Below are positions 1-9,188 of a DNA stretch of 57,568 nucleotides, one piece after another; position 1 is the first letter of the stretch, and each line of letters begins with the position of its first letter. The notes under the pieces were generated by a model. It saw only the letters and a list, made by a program, of their open reading frames with translations, searched no databases and was not told the origin of the DNA. The position numbers and the translations under genes are program-made. Source of the DNA: Gemmatimonadota bacterium (lineage in GTDB: Bacteria; Gemmatimonadota; Gemmatimonadetes; Longimicrobiales; Gaopeijiaceae); assembly GCA_028875075.1 (NCBI GenBank), contig JAPPGF010000037.1, forward strand, positions 1 to 57,568, in the 5' to 3' direction.

Positions 1-372
1 GGCGCGAGCCTGGCGCTCGCCGAGGAGGCGCTGGGGGCGCTCCTGGCCGGCAAGCCGCGCGAGGAGGCGCTCGCGACCGTCGCGCTGGGCGCCGCGCTCG
101 CGGGCGCGCAGCGCGGGCTGCTCTACGGCTCGCTCGTGGAGCCCCTGATCCCCGCCCCTCCCCTGCTGCGTGGCGCCGCGTTCGGCCTGATCGAGCACCT
201 GGCGGCGTCCTGGGGCGGGCTCTCCTCGCTCGCGGCCGACCGCGCCCCCGGCCGCGCGACGGCGCTCCTCGCCCGGCTCCTGGACGACGCCCCTCCGCGC
301 GACGACCCGCTCTGGGAGCGTCTCGCGTTCGGGATCGCGCTCGCGGCCCTGCTGGGCGACGACGCCCGCTGA
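1..372 (+). CDS. C-terminal part of a hypothetical protein (5' end outside window)
   Basis: An open frame runs from the first base to a TGA at 370-372 and encodes at least 123 residues. It is rich in Ala, Leu and Gly, with hydrophobic stretches around residues 25-45 and 55-75 of the visible part, so it may be membrane-associated. I do not recognise a family. The first in-frame ATG is at 136, but the reading frame and its composition continue upstream without a break, so the real start is probably outside the window. It converges on anmK, whose stop lies 28 bases downstream. The function is unknown. Confidence 0.5.
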   Translation, partial: GASLALAEEALGALLAGKPREEALATVALGAALAGAQRGLLYGSLVEPLIPAPPLLRGAAFGLIEHLAASWGGLSSLAADRAPGRATALLARLLDDAPPRDDPLWERLAFGIALAALLGDDAR

Positions 373-400
373 GCGGCGCCCGGGGCGCTCGCTCCGGGCG

Positions 401-1588
401 TCAGGGCTCCGCCGGCGGCAGGGCCCAGGGGTCCGGGCACCGTCCTCCCGCGGCCGGCGTCAGCGAGCCCAGCACGCGCGGCGCCGCCGCCCCGGTCGCG
501 GCCGGTACGTTGCCGGCTACACCCAGAAGGTGGGCCCACGCGAGCACGGCGAACGCGGCCGCCTCGCGCGCATCGGGGTCCAGGCCGAGCGTCTCCGGCG
601 CGGCCACGGGAATGGGAGCCAGCTCGCTCGTGATCCGGCGCACGAGCTCGGTGTTGTGCCTGCCGCCGCCGGTGAGCACGACCTCGTCCACCCCGCGCGG
701 GACCAGCCACCTGCGGTACGCGTCGCCGACGCTCCGCGCGGTGAACTGGGTGAGCGTGGCGAGCAGGTCCGCCCAGTGCTGCACGGTCGCCTGCGGCCGC
801 TCGGCGATGACGGCGTCGAGGAACGCCTTGCCGAAGCGCTCGCGCCCGGTCGAGCGCGGCGGCTCCTGGTTGAAGAACGGATCGGTCATGAGGCGAGCGA
901 CCAGCGGCTCGTCGACCGTGCCCTGTCGGGCCAGCTCGCCGTCGACGTCGCAGCGCAGGCGCCCGTGCGTCGCGCGCTCGGCGGCCAGATCGAGGAGCGT
1001 GTTGGCGGGCCCCGTGTCGAAGGCCAGGACCTCGTAGCCGGAGTCGCGCTCGGGAAGCCACGTCACGTTGCCGATCCCGCCCAGATTCTGGAGCGCGCGC
1101 CGGCGGCGGGGGAGCGCGAACAGGATCCGGTCGGCGAAGGGCACGAGCGGCGCGCCCTGGCCGCCCACCGCCATGTCCCGCATCCGCAGGTCGGCCACGA
1201 CGGCGACGCCCGTGCGCTCCGCGATCGTCGCGGGGTCGCCGAGCTGTAGCGTGGCGCCGCGGTAGCCGCTCGCGGGCGGGATGTGCCAGACCGTGTGTCC
1301 GTGCGAGCCGATGGCCCGGACGTCCCCCGCCGGGACGCCCGCCTGCTCGAGCAGCGCGAGCGCCGCCTCGGCCATCCACTCGCCCAAGTCCACGTGGAGG
1401 CGGGAGAGGCGCGCCGGGCTGCCCCGCTCGATGCACTCGCGGATCTGCGCGCGCCGCCGGTCGCTGTAGGGCTCGGAGCGGAAGGCGAGGAGCGACCACG
1501 TGGCGTCGCGCGCTGAGCCGTCGATCTCCAGGAGCGCCGCGTCCAGCCCGTCGACCGACGTGCCCGACATGAGCCCGACCACCTTCAC
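401..1588 (-). CDS. anmK: anhydro-N-acetylmuramic acid kinase
   Basis: This 395-residue cytoplasmic kinase hydrolyses the 1,6-anhydro bond of anhydro-MurNAc and phosphorylates it to MurNAc-6-phosphate in peptidoglycan recycling. The N-terminus carries the family motif GLMSGTSVDGLDAAL (residues 5-19). An internal GSHGHTVWH and a late LTGGGRHN segment are also typical of AnmK, and the length fits the family (about 370-390). The start is GTG at 1588, preceded by a GAGG-type ribosome site. The gene lies 24 bases downstream of murQ on the same strand, and MurQ uses the AnmK product, so the two form a recycling operon. The identification is secure. Confidence 0.95.
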   Translation of the reverse strand: MKVVGLMSGTSVDGLDAALLEIDGSARDATWSLLAFRSEPYSDRRRAQIRECIERGSPARLSRLHVDLGEWMAEAALALLEQAGVPAGDVRAIGSHGHTVWHIPPASGYRGATLQLGDPATIAERTGVAVVADLRMRDMAVGGQGAPLVPFADRILFALPRRRRALQNLGGIGNVTWLPERDSGYEVLAFDTGPANTLLDLAAERATHGRLRCDVDGELARQGTVDEPLVARLMTDPFFNQEPPRSTGRERFGKAFLDAVIAERPQATVQHWADLLATLTQFTARSVGDAYRRWLVPRGVDEVVLTGGGRHNTELVRRITSELAPIPVAAPETLGLDPDAREAAAFAVLAWAHLLGVAGNVPAATGAAAPRVLGSLTPAAGGRCPDPWALPPAEP

Positions 1589-1612
1589 GGGCCTCTTCCC
1601 CTCACGCCGCCC

Positions 1613-2515
1613 TCACGCGCCGATCCCTTCCACGACGCGGGCGACCCGCCCGTCGGCCTCCTCGAGCAGCCGCTCGGCCTCGCGACGCCCCACGCCCCGC
1701 CCCCGCATCACCAGCGCCGTCTTCACGTGCCCGCCGGCGCGCGCGAGCAGCGCCGCCGCCGCCTCGCGCTCCATCGCCATGGTCTCCATCAGGATCCGCT
1801 CGCCCCGGTCGCGAAGCTTCTGGCACGTCACCTGGAGGTCGACCATCAGATTCCCGTAGACCTTGCCCAGCCGCACCATGGCCCCGGTGGTGATCGTGTT
1901 GAGCACCATCTTGGTCGCCGTTCCCGCCTTCATGCGCGTGGAGCCGGTGATCACCTCGGGCCCGACGAGCGGAGCGATCACGACGTCGTGCCGGGCGAGC
2001 AGCTCCTCGCTCGGATAGGTGCACAGCAGAAAACCCGTCCGGGCGCCCAGCTCGCGCGCGCGGCGGAGCGCGCCGTGCACGTACGGCGTCGTGCCGGAGG
2101 TCGCGATGCCGAGCACGAAATCCGCTCCGCCGACGGCAAGCTCGTCGACCGCCCGGGCGCCGTCCTCCGGGCGGTCCTCCGCGCCCTCCTGGGCGCGCAC
2201 GAGCGCGGCCGGCCCGCCCGCGATGATCCCCTGCACCATCGCGGGGTCCGTCCGGTAGGTGGGCGGCATCTCGGCCGCGTCCAGCACGCCGAGCCGGCCC
2301 GAGGTGCCGGCGCCCACGTAGATCAGCCGCCCCCCGGCGCGGAAGGCCGCGGTGGCGAGGTCGATCGCGCGCGCGACGGCGTCGCGCTCCTCGCCCACCG
2401 CCTCGGCCACCATCCGGTCCTCGGCGTTGACCAAATCGACGATCTCGAGCGTGGAGAGGCGGTCGATCTCCACCGAACGCGGGTTCCTCCGCTCCGTGAG
2501 GCGGGGATCGGCCAT
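1613..2515 (-). CDS. murQ: N-acetylmuramic acid 6-phosphate etherase
   Basis: This 300-residue cytoplasmic lyase cleaves the lactyl ether of MurNAc-6-phosphate to give GlcNAc-6-phosphate and D-lactate. A SIS sugar-phosphate-binding domain is visible, with GAGTSGRLG at about residues 68-76, the catalytic-site AAEMPPT (Glu82), and later GPEVITGSTRMKAGTATK. I chose ATG at 2515 because MADPRLTERRNP matches MurQ N-termini; the open frame continues about 105 codons upstream but overlaps the divergent M20 gene. It is first in a two-gene operon with anmK. The divergent amidohydrolase starts 73 bases away, so promoters for both should lie in 2516-2588. Confidence 0.95.
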   Translation of the reverse strand: MADPRLTERRNPRSVEIDRLSTLEIVDLVNAEDRMVAEAVGEERDAVARAIDLATAAFRAGGRLIYVGAGTSGRLGVLDAAEMPPTYRTDPAMVQGIIAGGPAALVRAQEGAEDRPEDGARAVDELAVGGADFVLGIATSGTTPYVHGALRRARELGARTGFLLCTYPSEELLARHDVVIAPLVGPEVITGSTRMKAGTATKMVLNTITTGAMVRLGKVYGNLMVDLQVTCQKLRDRGERILMETMAMEREAAAALLARAGGHVKTALVMRGRGVGRREAERLLEEADGRVARVVEGIGA

Positions 2516-2588
2516 CGGCGCTCGCGTCCTTCGTGGGGCGGCTCTATGTTCGTGGCCCCCGGCTCTTTCAGGGCTTTCCGAGGCCACG

Positions 2589-3788
2589 GTGGCAAAAGCT
2601 AAAGGCACCCTGCTGGAGCGCGCCCGTTCCCTCGCACCGGAGCTGGTGGCGCTCAGGCGCGATCTGCACAGGCACCCCGAGCTGTCGTTCCTGGAGCACC
2701 GCACGTCCGGGGTCGTCGCCCAACAGCTCGAGGCCCTCGGGCTCGAGGTCCGGCGAGGCGTCGGCAAGACCGGCGTCCTCGCCGATATCGGGAGCGGCGG
2801 GGACCCGATCGTGGCGCTCCGGGCCGACATGGACGCGCTGCCGATCCGGGAGGAATTCGAGCACGACTACGGATCGACGGTGCCGGGCGTCATGCACGCC
2901 TGCGGACACGACGCGCACACGGCCGGCCTGGTGGGCGCCGCGCGCCTGCTCGTGGCCGAGCACGCCCAGGGCCGGCTCCCGGCCGGCACCGTGCGGTTGC
3001 TCTTTCAGCCCTCCGAGGAAGCGGCGGACCGGGAGGGCAAGAGCGGCGCGACGCGCATGATCGAGGACGGCGCACTGGACGGCGTCCAAGCGGTCGTCGG
3101 GATCCACGTCGGCGCGCACCTGCCGATGGGAAGCATCTTCGTGGCCGACGGCCCGATCATGGCGGGTTCGATGGAGATCCACGTCGAGGTCAAGGGGCGC
3201 TCCGCCCACGCGGCGCACCCCGACCAGGGCGTCGACGCCGTCGTGCTGGCGGCCCAGGGCGTGCTCGCCGCGCAGCAGGCGGTCGCGCGCGCAATCCCGC
3301 CCGTCGAGCCGGGCGTCGTGACCTTCGGCACGATCCACGGGGGCAGCGCCAACAACGTGATCGCCGACAGCGTGCGGCTGCACGGCACGCTGCGCTATTT
3401 CCGGGCGGAGGTGCGCGAGCGGCTCGAGCGCTCCGTCAGCGGCAGCTTCAAGGCGCTCGAGGCCCAGGGCGCCCGGGTCGACGTGCGCTTCGGGCCCGGC
3501 TATCCGCCGGTCGTCAACGACACGGGCGTCACCCGGGTCGTGAGGCGGGCCGCCGAGGAGGTCGCCGGCCGGGACTCGGTCGTGACGATGGAGGGCTGGA
3601 TGGGCGCCGAGGACTTCAGTTTCCTCGCGCGCGAGGCCCCCGGCTGCTTCATCTGGGTGGGGGCGGCCCTGCCGGATTCGCGCGAGCACCATCACCCGCG
3701 CTTCGACATCGACGAGAGCGTGCTTCCGCTCGACGCGGCGCTGCTCGCGCAGAGCGCCGTGGCGCTCCTGAAGGAGCGGACGCGCTAG
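2589..3788 (+). CDS. M20-family amidohydrolase (aminoacylase/hippurate hydrolase type)
   Basis: This 399-residue metallopeptidase-like protein is predicted to hydrolyse N-acylated amino acids or related amides. Family signatures are HRHPELSF near residue 28, RADMDALPIREE near 79-90, the metal-binding HACGHDAH near 103-110 (Cys105, His107), QPSEEA near 140-145 with the catalytic Glu pair, and a C-terminal GAEDFS. It has no signal peptide. I set the start at GTG 2589, after a GAGG sequence; the frame extends to an ATG at 2352, but that part is antisense to murQ and not protein-like. M20D members include aminoacylases and N-acetyl-diaminopimelate deacetylases; the substrate here cannot be told. 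The function class is sure, the substrate is not. Confidence 0.88.
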   Translation: MAKAKGTLLERARSLAPELVALRRDLHRHPELSFLEHRTSGVVAQQLEALGLEVRRGVGKTGVLADIGSGGDPIVALRADMDALPIREEFEHDYGSTVPGVMHACGHDAHTAGLVGAARLLVAEHAQGRLPAGTVRLLFQPSEEAADREGKSGATRMIEDGALDGVQAVVGIHVGAHLPMGSIFVADGPIMAGSMEIHVEVKGRSAHAAHPDQGVDAVVLAAQGVLAAQQAVARAIPPVEPGVVTFGTIHGGSANNVIADSVRLHGTLRYFRAEVRERLERSVSGSFKALEAQGARVDVRFGPGYPPVVNDTGVTRVVRRAAEEVAGRDSVVTMEGWMGAEDFSFLAREAPGCFIWVGAALPDSREHHHPRFDIDESVLPLDAALLAQSAVALLKERTR

Positions 3789-3821
3789 GCCCGGCTCCGG
3801 CCCGGCCGCGCCTGCCGCCTT

Positions 3822-4703
3822 CTACAGCTCGTCGAACGGCGGGCGCTCGCGTATCCGGGCGCCCGAGCGGGGCTCGAAGATGAGCGGGACGGAGATCCAC
3901 ACGGCGACCGGGCGCCCCTCGTTCTGCGCGGGGCTGAAGTGCATGACCCGCGCGACGTTGAGCGCCGCCTGGTCGAGCTCGGGATGGGCGCTGGGCGTGT
4001 TGATCCGAACGTCCTGCACGACGCCCTGGGCGTCCAGGCGGATCCACACGGTCACGCGCCCGCTCAACCCGGCGTCGCGCAGCCGCCGGGGGTACTCCCT
4101 GCGCAGCGCCCTCGCCACGTCGCCCCGGTTGCGGAGCACCGGCGCGACGTCGAAGGGCGTGAAGGAAGGCTCACCGAGGGGCTCCGCGCCCGGCACCTCG
4201 GCCGAGGCCGTCCCGTCGGCCGACGGGGTGTCGGGATCGAAGCTGATCGCGATGGGGATCCACACGGCGACCGAGCGCCCCTCGTTCTGCGCGGGGCTGA
4301 AGCGCATGACCTGCGCCGCCCTGAGCGCCGCTTCGTCGAGCTCCTGGCAGCCGCTCGAGATGTTGACCTGCCCCGCGCGGGCCACGCCCCCCTCGTCGAT
4401 CAGGACCCAAAGATACGTCTCGCCGCCGACGCCGGCGTCGCGATTGGCGGAGGGATATTCGCGCTCGAGCGCCCGGGCGACCTCGGCGCGATTCTGCAGG
4501 ACCGGCGTGACGTCGAAGCGGGCGAAGGCGTCCAGCACCGGAGCGCCCGTCGGGCGCGGCGACGTGGTCGAGTCGAACTCCTGCGAGGACAGGCAGGCCG
4601 GAACGGGGTCCGAGACGTCCTGCGCGGCGAGCTCCGGGGCGGCCAGGCCGGCCGCGAGCGCTGCCGCCGCGACGGCGGAGCGGATGGTCATGCGCATTAA
4701 CAT
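3822..4703 (-). CDS. secreted protein with two TonB C-terminal domains
   Basis: This 293-residue protein has an N-terminal signal peptide (Ala-rich, ending near AAQD at residues 27-29) and two similar domains at about residues 66-156 and 187-277. Each carries the TonB_C pattern: an AL.REYP segment, a short beta strand with VWI, a SGC.ELD or SAHPELD segment, AA..M.FSPAQNEG, and a closing VAVWI strand. The Pro-rich periplasmic arm and obvious inner-membrane anchor of classical TonB are missing, so it may work in the periplasm or on the cell surface rather than as an energy transducer. No exbB/exbD lie nearby. The start is ATG 4703; ATGs at 4697 and 4691 are alternatives. Confidence 0.8.
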   Translation of the reverse strand: MLMRMTIRSAVAAAALAAGLAAPELAAQDVSDPVPACLSSQEFDSTTSPRPTGAPVLDAFARFDVTPVLQNRAEVARALEREYPSANRDAGVGGETYLWVLIDEGGVARAGQVNISSGCQELDEAALRAAQVMRFSPAQNEGRSVAVWIPIAISFDPDTPSADGTASAEVPGAEPLGEPSFTPFDVAPVLRNRGDVARALRREYPRRLRDAGLSGRVTVWIRLDAQGVVQDVRINTPSAHPELDQAALNVARVMHFSPAQNEGRPVAVWISVPLIFEPRSGARIRERPPFDEL

Positions 4704-4885
4704 GTCGCCTGAGCGAGCCTCCAGGCTAGTCTCCGCCGCCAGGCGGGACGAGCCGGGGCGATGAGCACGAGGGCCTCAGAGGGGTACAGGCGGCGAGACG
4801 GCGTGCCGCGGCCGTCACGGCTCCGGCACGACTTCGGACATGGTTACGCTCCTCGGGCCGCGGCTGTTACACCCTGGTCTACGCA

Positions 4886-6712
4886 ATGAGCCAGCTTCGC
4901 TCCATCCTGCCGTTCTACCGCCCCTACCGGGCCCCGCTGGCCTGGGGGATCGGTCTGGTCGTCGTGGCGCAGGCCTTCGCCCTGGCGTCGCCCTGGTTCG
5001 TGAAGCTTGCCATAGACGGGCTCGCCGATCCCGACGTCGGTCGGCAGAGGATCGCGCTCTACGCCGCCCTGATCGTGGCTACCGCCCTGCTCGCCGGCGC
5101 GGCCCGCTACGGCATGCGCGAGCTCCTGAACGGCGTGAGCCGACGCATGGAGGTCGATCTCCGCAACGCCTTCTTCCGGCACCTGCTCCGCCTCGACGCG
5201 TCGTTCTACGACCGCACGCGCACGGGCGACCTGATGAGCCGCGCGACGAACGACACGCAGGCCGTGCGCCAGGCGGCGGGGCCCGCGGTCATGTACTCGG
5301 TGAACACGCTGGTCGGATTCGTGCTCGGGCTCTCGGCCATGCTCTGGATCAGCCCGACCCTCACCGTGTTCGTCATGATCCCGATGCTGCTCCTGCCGCC
5401 GCTCGTGATCGGGTTCGGCCGCGTGATCAGCCGGCGCTTCGAGAGCATCCAGGAGCATTTCTCGACCCTGTCGACGATGGTGCAGGAGAACCTGTCCGGC
5501 GTGCGGATCGTGCGCGCGTACGTGCAGGAGTCGGACCAGGCGCGCCGCTTCGGGCGGCTGAACGACGAGTACCGCGAGCGCAACCTCCGCCTGGCCAGGG
5601 TATCCGCCCTCTTCCACCCGCTGCTGCAGCTGCTGTCGGGCACGGCCCTGGTCCTGGTGCTCTGGTTCGGCGGCCGGGAGGTCATGGCGGGACGGATCAG
5701 CGTGGGCGACCTGGTCGCGTTCTTCTTCTACCTGAACCTGCTCATATGGCCGATGATCGCACTGGGATGGGTGGTGAACCTGTTCCAGCGGGGGGCCGCC
5801 TCGATGGGCCGCCTCAACCGGATCTTCGAGACGCGGCCGGCGATTGCCGCGCCCCGCGATCCCGCTCCCGTCCGCTCCCTCAGGGGAGACATCGAGTTCC
5901 GCGGCGTCTCCTTCGCCTATCCCGGCGCCGGGCGCACCGTCCTGGAGGACGTGAGCTTCCGCGCGCGGCCCGGCGAGCGGGTCGCCGTCGTGGGCCCGAC
6001 CGGCTCGGGCAAGAGCACGCTCGTGTCCCTGCTGGCGCGCGTGCACGACGTGAGCCGCGGCGAGATCCTGATCGACGGCGTCCCGCTCGGGCGCTACGAC
6101 CCGGCCGACCTTCGCTCCGTGATCGGCATGGTGCCCCAAGACCCGTTCCTGTTCTCCGAGACGATCCAGGACAATATCAAGCTCGGCCTCGCCGAGCGGG
6201 CCTTCCCCTCGCCCGCCGACGTCACGGCGGTCGAGGACCCGGACGAGGCGGTCGTGGAGGCGAGCGTCGTGGAGGCGGCGAAGGTGGCCCAGCTGCACGA
6301 CTCGATCCTGGGCTTTCCCCGCTCGTACGACACGATGCTGGGCGAGCGCGGCATTAACCTCTCGGGCGGCCAGAAGCAGCGCGCGACGCTCGCGCGCGCG
6401 GTCGCCCGCGACCCCAAGATCCTGGTGCTCGACGATGCGCTCTCGGCGGTGGACACGCACACCGAGGCCAGGATCCTCGACGACCTCGGCAGCGTGATGG
6501 GCGGCCGCACGAGCTTCATCATCAGCCACCGCGTCTCCGCCGTCATGGGCGCCGATCAGATCCTGGTGCTCGACGAGGGACGGATCGTGGAACGGGGCAC
6601 GCACGCCCGTCTGCTGGCCGCCGGCGGCACGTACGCCACGCTCCTGCGTCGGCAGGTGCTCGAGGCCGAGATCCGGCAGGAGGACGTCCCCGCCGCCACC
6701 GCGGGAGACTGA
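4886..6712 (+). CDS. ABC exporter, fused permease and ATPase (MdlA/MdlB-like)
   Basis: This 608-residue half-transporter of the type I (multidrug/lipid exporter) class should act as a dimer in the inner membrane. Six predicted transmembrane helices fill about residues 1-300. The nucleotide-binding domain follows, with Walker A GPTGSGKST (370-378), a Q-loop in VPQDPFLFSETIQDN, the ABC signature LSGGQ (492-496), Walker B ILVLDDALSAVD and a switch His in ISHRVS. A short insertion rich in Asp, Glu and Ala sits between the Q-loop and the signature. No partner subunit is adjacent, so a homodimer is plausible. The substrate is unknown. The preceding 182 bases contain no gene I can support. Confidence 0.9.
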   Translation: MSQLRSILPFYRPYRAPLAWGIGLVVVAQAFALASPWFVKLAIDGLADPDVGRQRIALYAALIVATALLAGAARYGMRELLNGVSRRMEVDLRNAFFRHLLRLDASFYDRTRTGDLMSRATNDTQAVRQAAGPAVMYSVNTLVGFVLGLSAMLWISPTLTVFVMIPMLLLPPLVIGFGRVISRRFESIQEHFSTLSTMVQENLSGVRIVRAYVQESDQARRFGRLNDEYRERNLRLARVSALFHPLLQLLSGTALVLVLWFGGREVMAGRISVGDLVAFFFYLNLLIWPMIALGWVVNLFQRGAASMGRLNRIFETRPAIAAPRDPAPVRSLRGDIEFRGVSFAYPGAGRTVLEDVSFRARPGERVAVVGPTGSGKSTLVSLLARVHDVSRGEILIDGVPLGRYDPADLRSVIGMVPQDPFLFSETIQDNIKLGLAERAFPSPADVTAVEDPDEAVVEASVVEAAKVAQLHDSILGFPRSYDTMLGERGINLSGGQKQRATLARAVARDPKILVLDDALSAVDTHTEARILDDLGSVMGGRTSFIISHRVSAVMGADQILVLDEGRIVERGTHARLLAAGGTYATLLRRQVLEAEIRQEDVPAATAGD

Positions 6713-6746
6713 GCGGGGCGCACTCCCGCCTCCCGGGCCGGTCCCG

Positions 6747-7475
6747 TCAGATCAGCTCGTAGATGAAGTCCGGCGTGAAGCGGACCAGCCACGCCGTGAG
6801 CACGGTGAAGCTTCCCGTGACGAGCAGCAGGCCCAGCGCGAGGAGCAGCGCGCCCGACGCGCGTTCCAGCCACGGAATCCAGCGGCGGAACCGGCCGGAG
6901 GCGACGAAGAAGCGGTCGAGCGCGAGCGCGGACAGCAGGAACGGGATCGCGAGCCCGAGCGAGTACACGAGCAGGAGCGCCGTGCCCGCCCACAAGGTCG
7001 CGCTGGACGCCGCCAGCGTCATGATGCCGCCCAGCACGGGCCCGATGCACGGCGTCCATCCGGCGGCGAACGCCGCGCCCACGCCGACCGCGCCGATCAG
7101 GCCCTCGGGCCGCTCGCTCAGCTGCACGCGCCCCTCACGCATGAGCGCGCCGATCCTGAACGCGCCCAGCAGGTGCAGGCCCAGCACGATGACCAACACG
7201 CCGCCCGCGCGCGCGATCCAGACCTCGTAGGCGCGGAGCGCCTGACCCAGGAACGACGCCGAGGCGCCCAGGAGCACGAACACGACCGTGAAGCCGCTCA
7301 CGAAGAGCGTCGCGTGCGTGAGCACGCGCCCCCGCTCCCTGCCCGCCCTGAGCTCGTCCACGTTCATGCCGGTGACGAAGGAGAGATAGCTCGGCACGAG
7401 CGGCAGGACGCACGGCGAGAGAAACGAGAGCACGCCCGCCGTGAGCGCGACGAGGATCGCGGCCGCAGCTTCCAC
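6747..7475 (-). CDS. ccdA: CcdA-type thiol:disulfide membrane transporter
   Basis: This 242-residue inner-membrane protein has about six hydrophobic helices and carries electrons from cytoplasmic thioredoxin to periplasmic thiol proteins. The two redox cysteines are visible in LSPCVLP (helix 1) and WTPCIGP (helix 4), each with the family prolines. The start is GTG 7475, one base after the stop of the phospholipase-like gene, so the two genes are probably co-transcribed. No thioredoxin-like partner is adjacent. Within the window it could serve cytochrome c maturation for the DUF1592 protein, or the exported methionine sulfoxide reductases, but that is inference. It converges with the ABC exporter, 34 bases away. 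Confidence 0.92.
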   Translation of the reverse strand: MEAAAAILVALTAGVLSFLSPCVLPLVPSYLSFVTGMNVDELRAGRERGRVLTHATLFVSGFTVVFVLLGASASFLGQALRAYEVWIARAGGVLVIVLGLHLLGAFRIGALMREGRVQLSERPEGLIGAVGVGAAFAAGWTPCIGPVLGGIMTLAASSATLWAGTALLLVYSLGLAIPFLLSALALDRFFVASGRFRRWIPWLERASGALLLALGLLLVTGSFTVLTAWLVRFTPDFIYELI

Positions 7476-7476
7476 G

Positions 7477-9090
7477 CTACTCGCTCGCGCCGCCCGGCTC
7501 GTCCGGCCCGTCGATGCGCTCGTACGCCCGCTTGAGGCGGCGCTCCTCCCGGCGAGCCTCGCGCGCCTGGATGAAGGCGCGCACGGAAGCGGTGGCGCCG
7601 AGCCAGCCCGCCGCGAGCGCCACCAGCCAACCCACGACGCCGGGCAACAGGGCCGCGAAGAGCGCGAGGAGGAGGAGACTCGCCGCGGCGGTCCCGAGCA
7701 CGGTGCGGTCCTCGCGCCCGAGCGAGCGGTGGCCCGCGAGCGCGTCGCCGAGCGTGCGTCCGGTGCGGACCAGGTCGGAGATCCGCCAGCCGGTGCTCAG
7801 CTTCTCGTGCTTCTTGCGCCGCTCGCGCAGCGCCCGGCCCTGCCGCTCCAGCCGCTCCGCCAGCTGACCCTCGGGCTCGATGGGCGACGTGGACGGCTCC
7901 GCCTCCATGGCCAGCCGCCTGGCGGCGGCGCGGTAGAGCGACAGATGCCGGCGCGGGAGCACGATCTCGACCGAGGAGGCGAGGTCGGCCAGGAACAGTC
8001 CCTCAAGCTGGCTCGCCACGCCCCCATCCAGCACGCCGACGTCGATCTCCCAGTTGCCGAGCAGGCTCGGGCTGTTGAGGTTGCTCGACCCCACCCGGCC
8101 CCAGACGCCGTCGACCACCGCCGTCTTGGCGTGGATCATCGGGCCCTGCCACTCGAACAGCCTGACGCCCGCCTCCATGAGCGAGCGGTAGCCGCCGCGC
8201 GAGAGGCTCCCCACCCACGGCCAGTTGTTGTGCGCGGGCACCAGGATGCGCACGTCGATGCCGTCGCGGGCCGCCGCGCCCAGCGCCTCGGCGAGCGTCC
8301 GCGGGGCCACGAAGTAGGGATCCGTGATCCAGATGCGGCTCCGTGCCAGGCCGGCGATCAGCTGGAAGGCCCGGTAGACCCGCGAGCGGCCGGGCGCGCC
8401 GTCGATGACCCAGACCGGGACGTCGCCCGCCGGCGGGCAGTCCTCGGGCGAGGCCCGTAGCTCCTCCGGCACGGAGTCGCCCAAGAGCGACCACACGCGC
8501 TCGAACGTGCGCGCGGCGACGGCCGCCGCCGGGCCGTAGAGCCCGACGCCGGTGTCGCGCCAGGGCGGCTGGTCGCCCTTGCCGGCCCACTCCTCGCCCA
8601 CGCAGAAGCCGCCCGCGAAGGCGACCTCGCCGTCCACGCAGACGAGCTTGCGGTGGTCGCGCCGGAGGACGCCGAACGGGTCACGCAGCGAGAGCCGGTT
8701 GAAGGCCCGCACCTCCACGCCCGCCTCGCGGAACGGCCGCCAGTAACCGAGCGGGGTCGCCCAGCATCCGATGCGGTCGTAGAGCACCCGGACCGGCACG
8801 CCCTCGCGGGCCTTGGCGACGAGCGCGTCGCGGAAAGCGCGCCCGACCCGGTCGTCCCTGAGGATGTAGTTCTCGAAGTGGACACAGCGGCGGGCGAGCC
8901 CGATCGCCTCGATCCATGCGTCGAAGGTGTCGGGGCCCTCGAACTGCAGCTGCAGCCGGTTGCCGGCGATGGCGGGCCCGCCGGCGGCGCGGTCCAGCGC
9001 CTCCCACGGAAAGAGCGCGGGCGAGCCGGACTGGGCGCGCCCGGCCTCCTCCCCGCCGGGGAGCGTGCTGGTGCCAGGGGCGTGCTTCAT
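7477..9090 (-). CDS. phospholipase D-like / cardiolipin synthase-family protein
   Basis: This 537-residue protein has two HKD phosphodiesterase motifs: HRKLVCVD (about residues 146-153) and HAKTAVVD (about 320-327), each followed by the Gly/Ser/Asn segment of PLD enzymes (FAGG; VGSSNLN). It is most like ClsB-type cardiolipin synthases, which join phosphatidyl groups on glycerol or phosphatidylglycerol. Unusually, the hydrophobic segments and a charged tail are C-terminal (last 75 residues or so). I chose ATG 9090; an in-frame TTG at 9135 would add 15 residues. It precedes ccdA by one base. Activity as a synthase rather than a phospholipase is inferred from family likeness. Confidence 0.85.
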   Translation of the reverse strand: MKHAPGTSTLPGGEEAGRAQSGSPALFPWEALDRAAGGPAIAGNRLQLQFEGPDTFDAWIEAIGLARRCVHFENYILRDDRVGRAFRDALVAKAREGVPVRVLYDRIGCWATPLGYWRPFREAGVEVRAFNRLSLRDPFGVLRRDHRKLVCVDGEVAFAGGFCVGEEWAGKGDQPPWRDTGVGLYGPAAAVAARTFERVWSLLGDSVPEELRASPEDCPPAGDVPVWVIDGAPGRSRVYRAFQLIAGLARSRIWITDPYFVAPRTLAEALGAAARDGIDVRILVPAHNNWPWVGSLSRGGYRSLMEAGVRLFEWQGPMIHAKTAVVDGVWGRVGSSNLNSPSLLGNWEIDVGVLDGGVASQLEGLFLADLASSVEIVLPRRHLSLYRAAARRLAMEAEPSTSPIEPEGQLAERLERQGRALRERRKKHEKLSTGWRISDLVRTGRTLGDALAGHRSLGREDRTVLGTAAASLLLLALFAALLPGVVGWLVALAAGWLGATASVRAFIQAREARREERRLKRAYERIDGPDEPGGASE

Positions 9091-9188
9091 GGTGATACCC
9101 GGACCAAAGGTCGAGCCGGGCGGATGGGCGGGCAAGCCGCCCCCGTGACGGGCACCCTTGGGCCCGCCCGGCTAGCCCCGGGGCGGGC

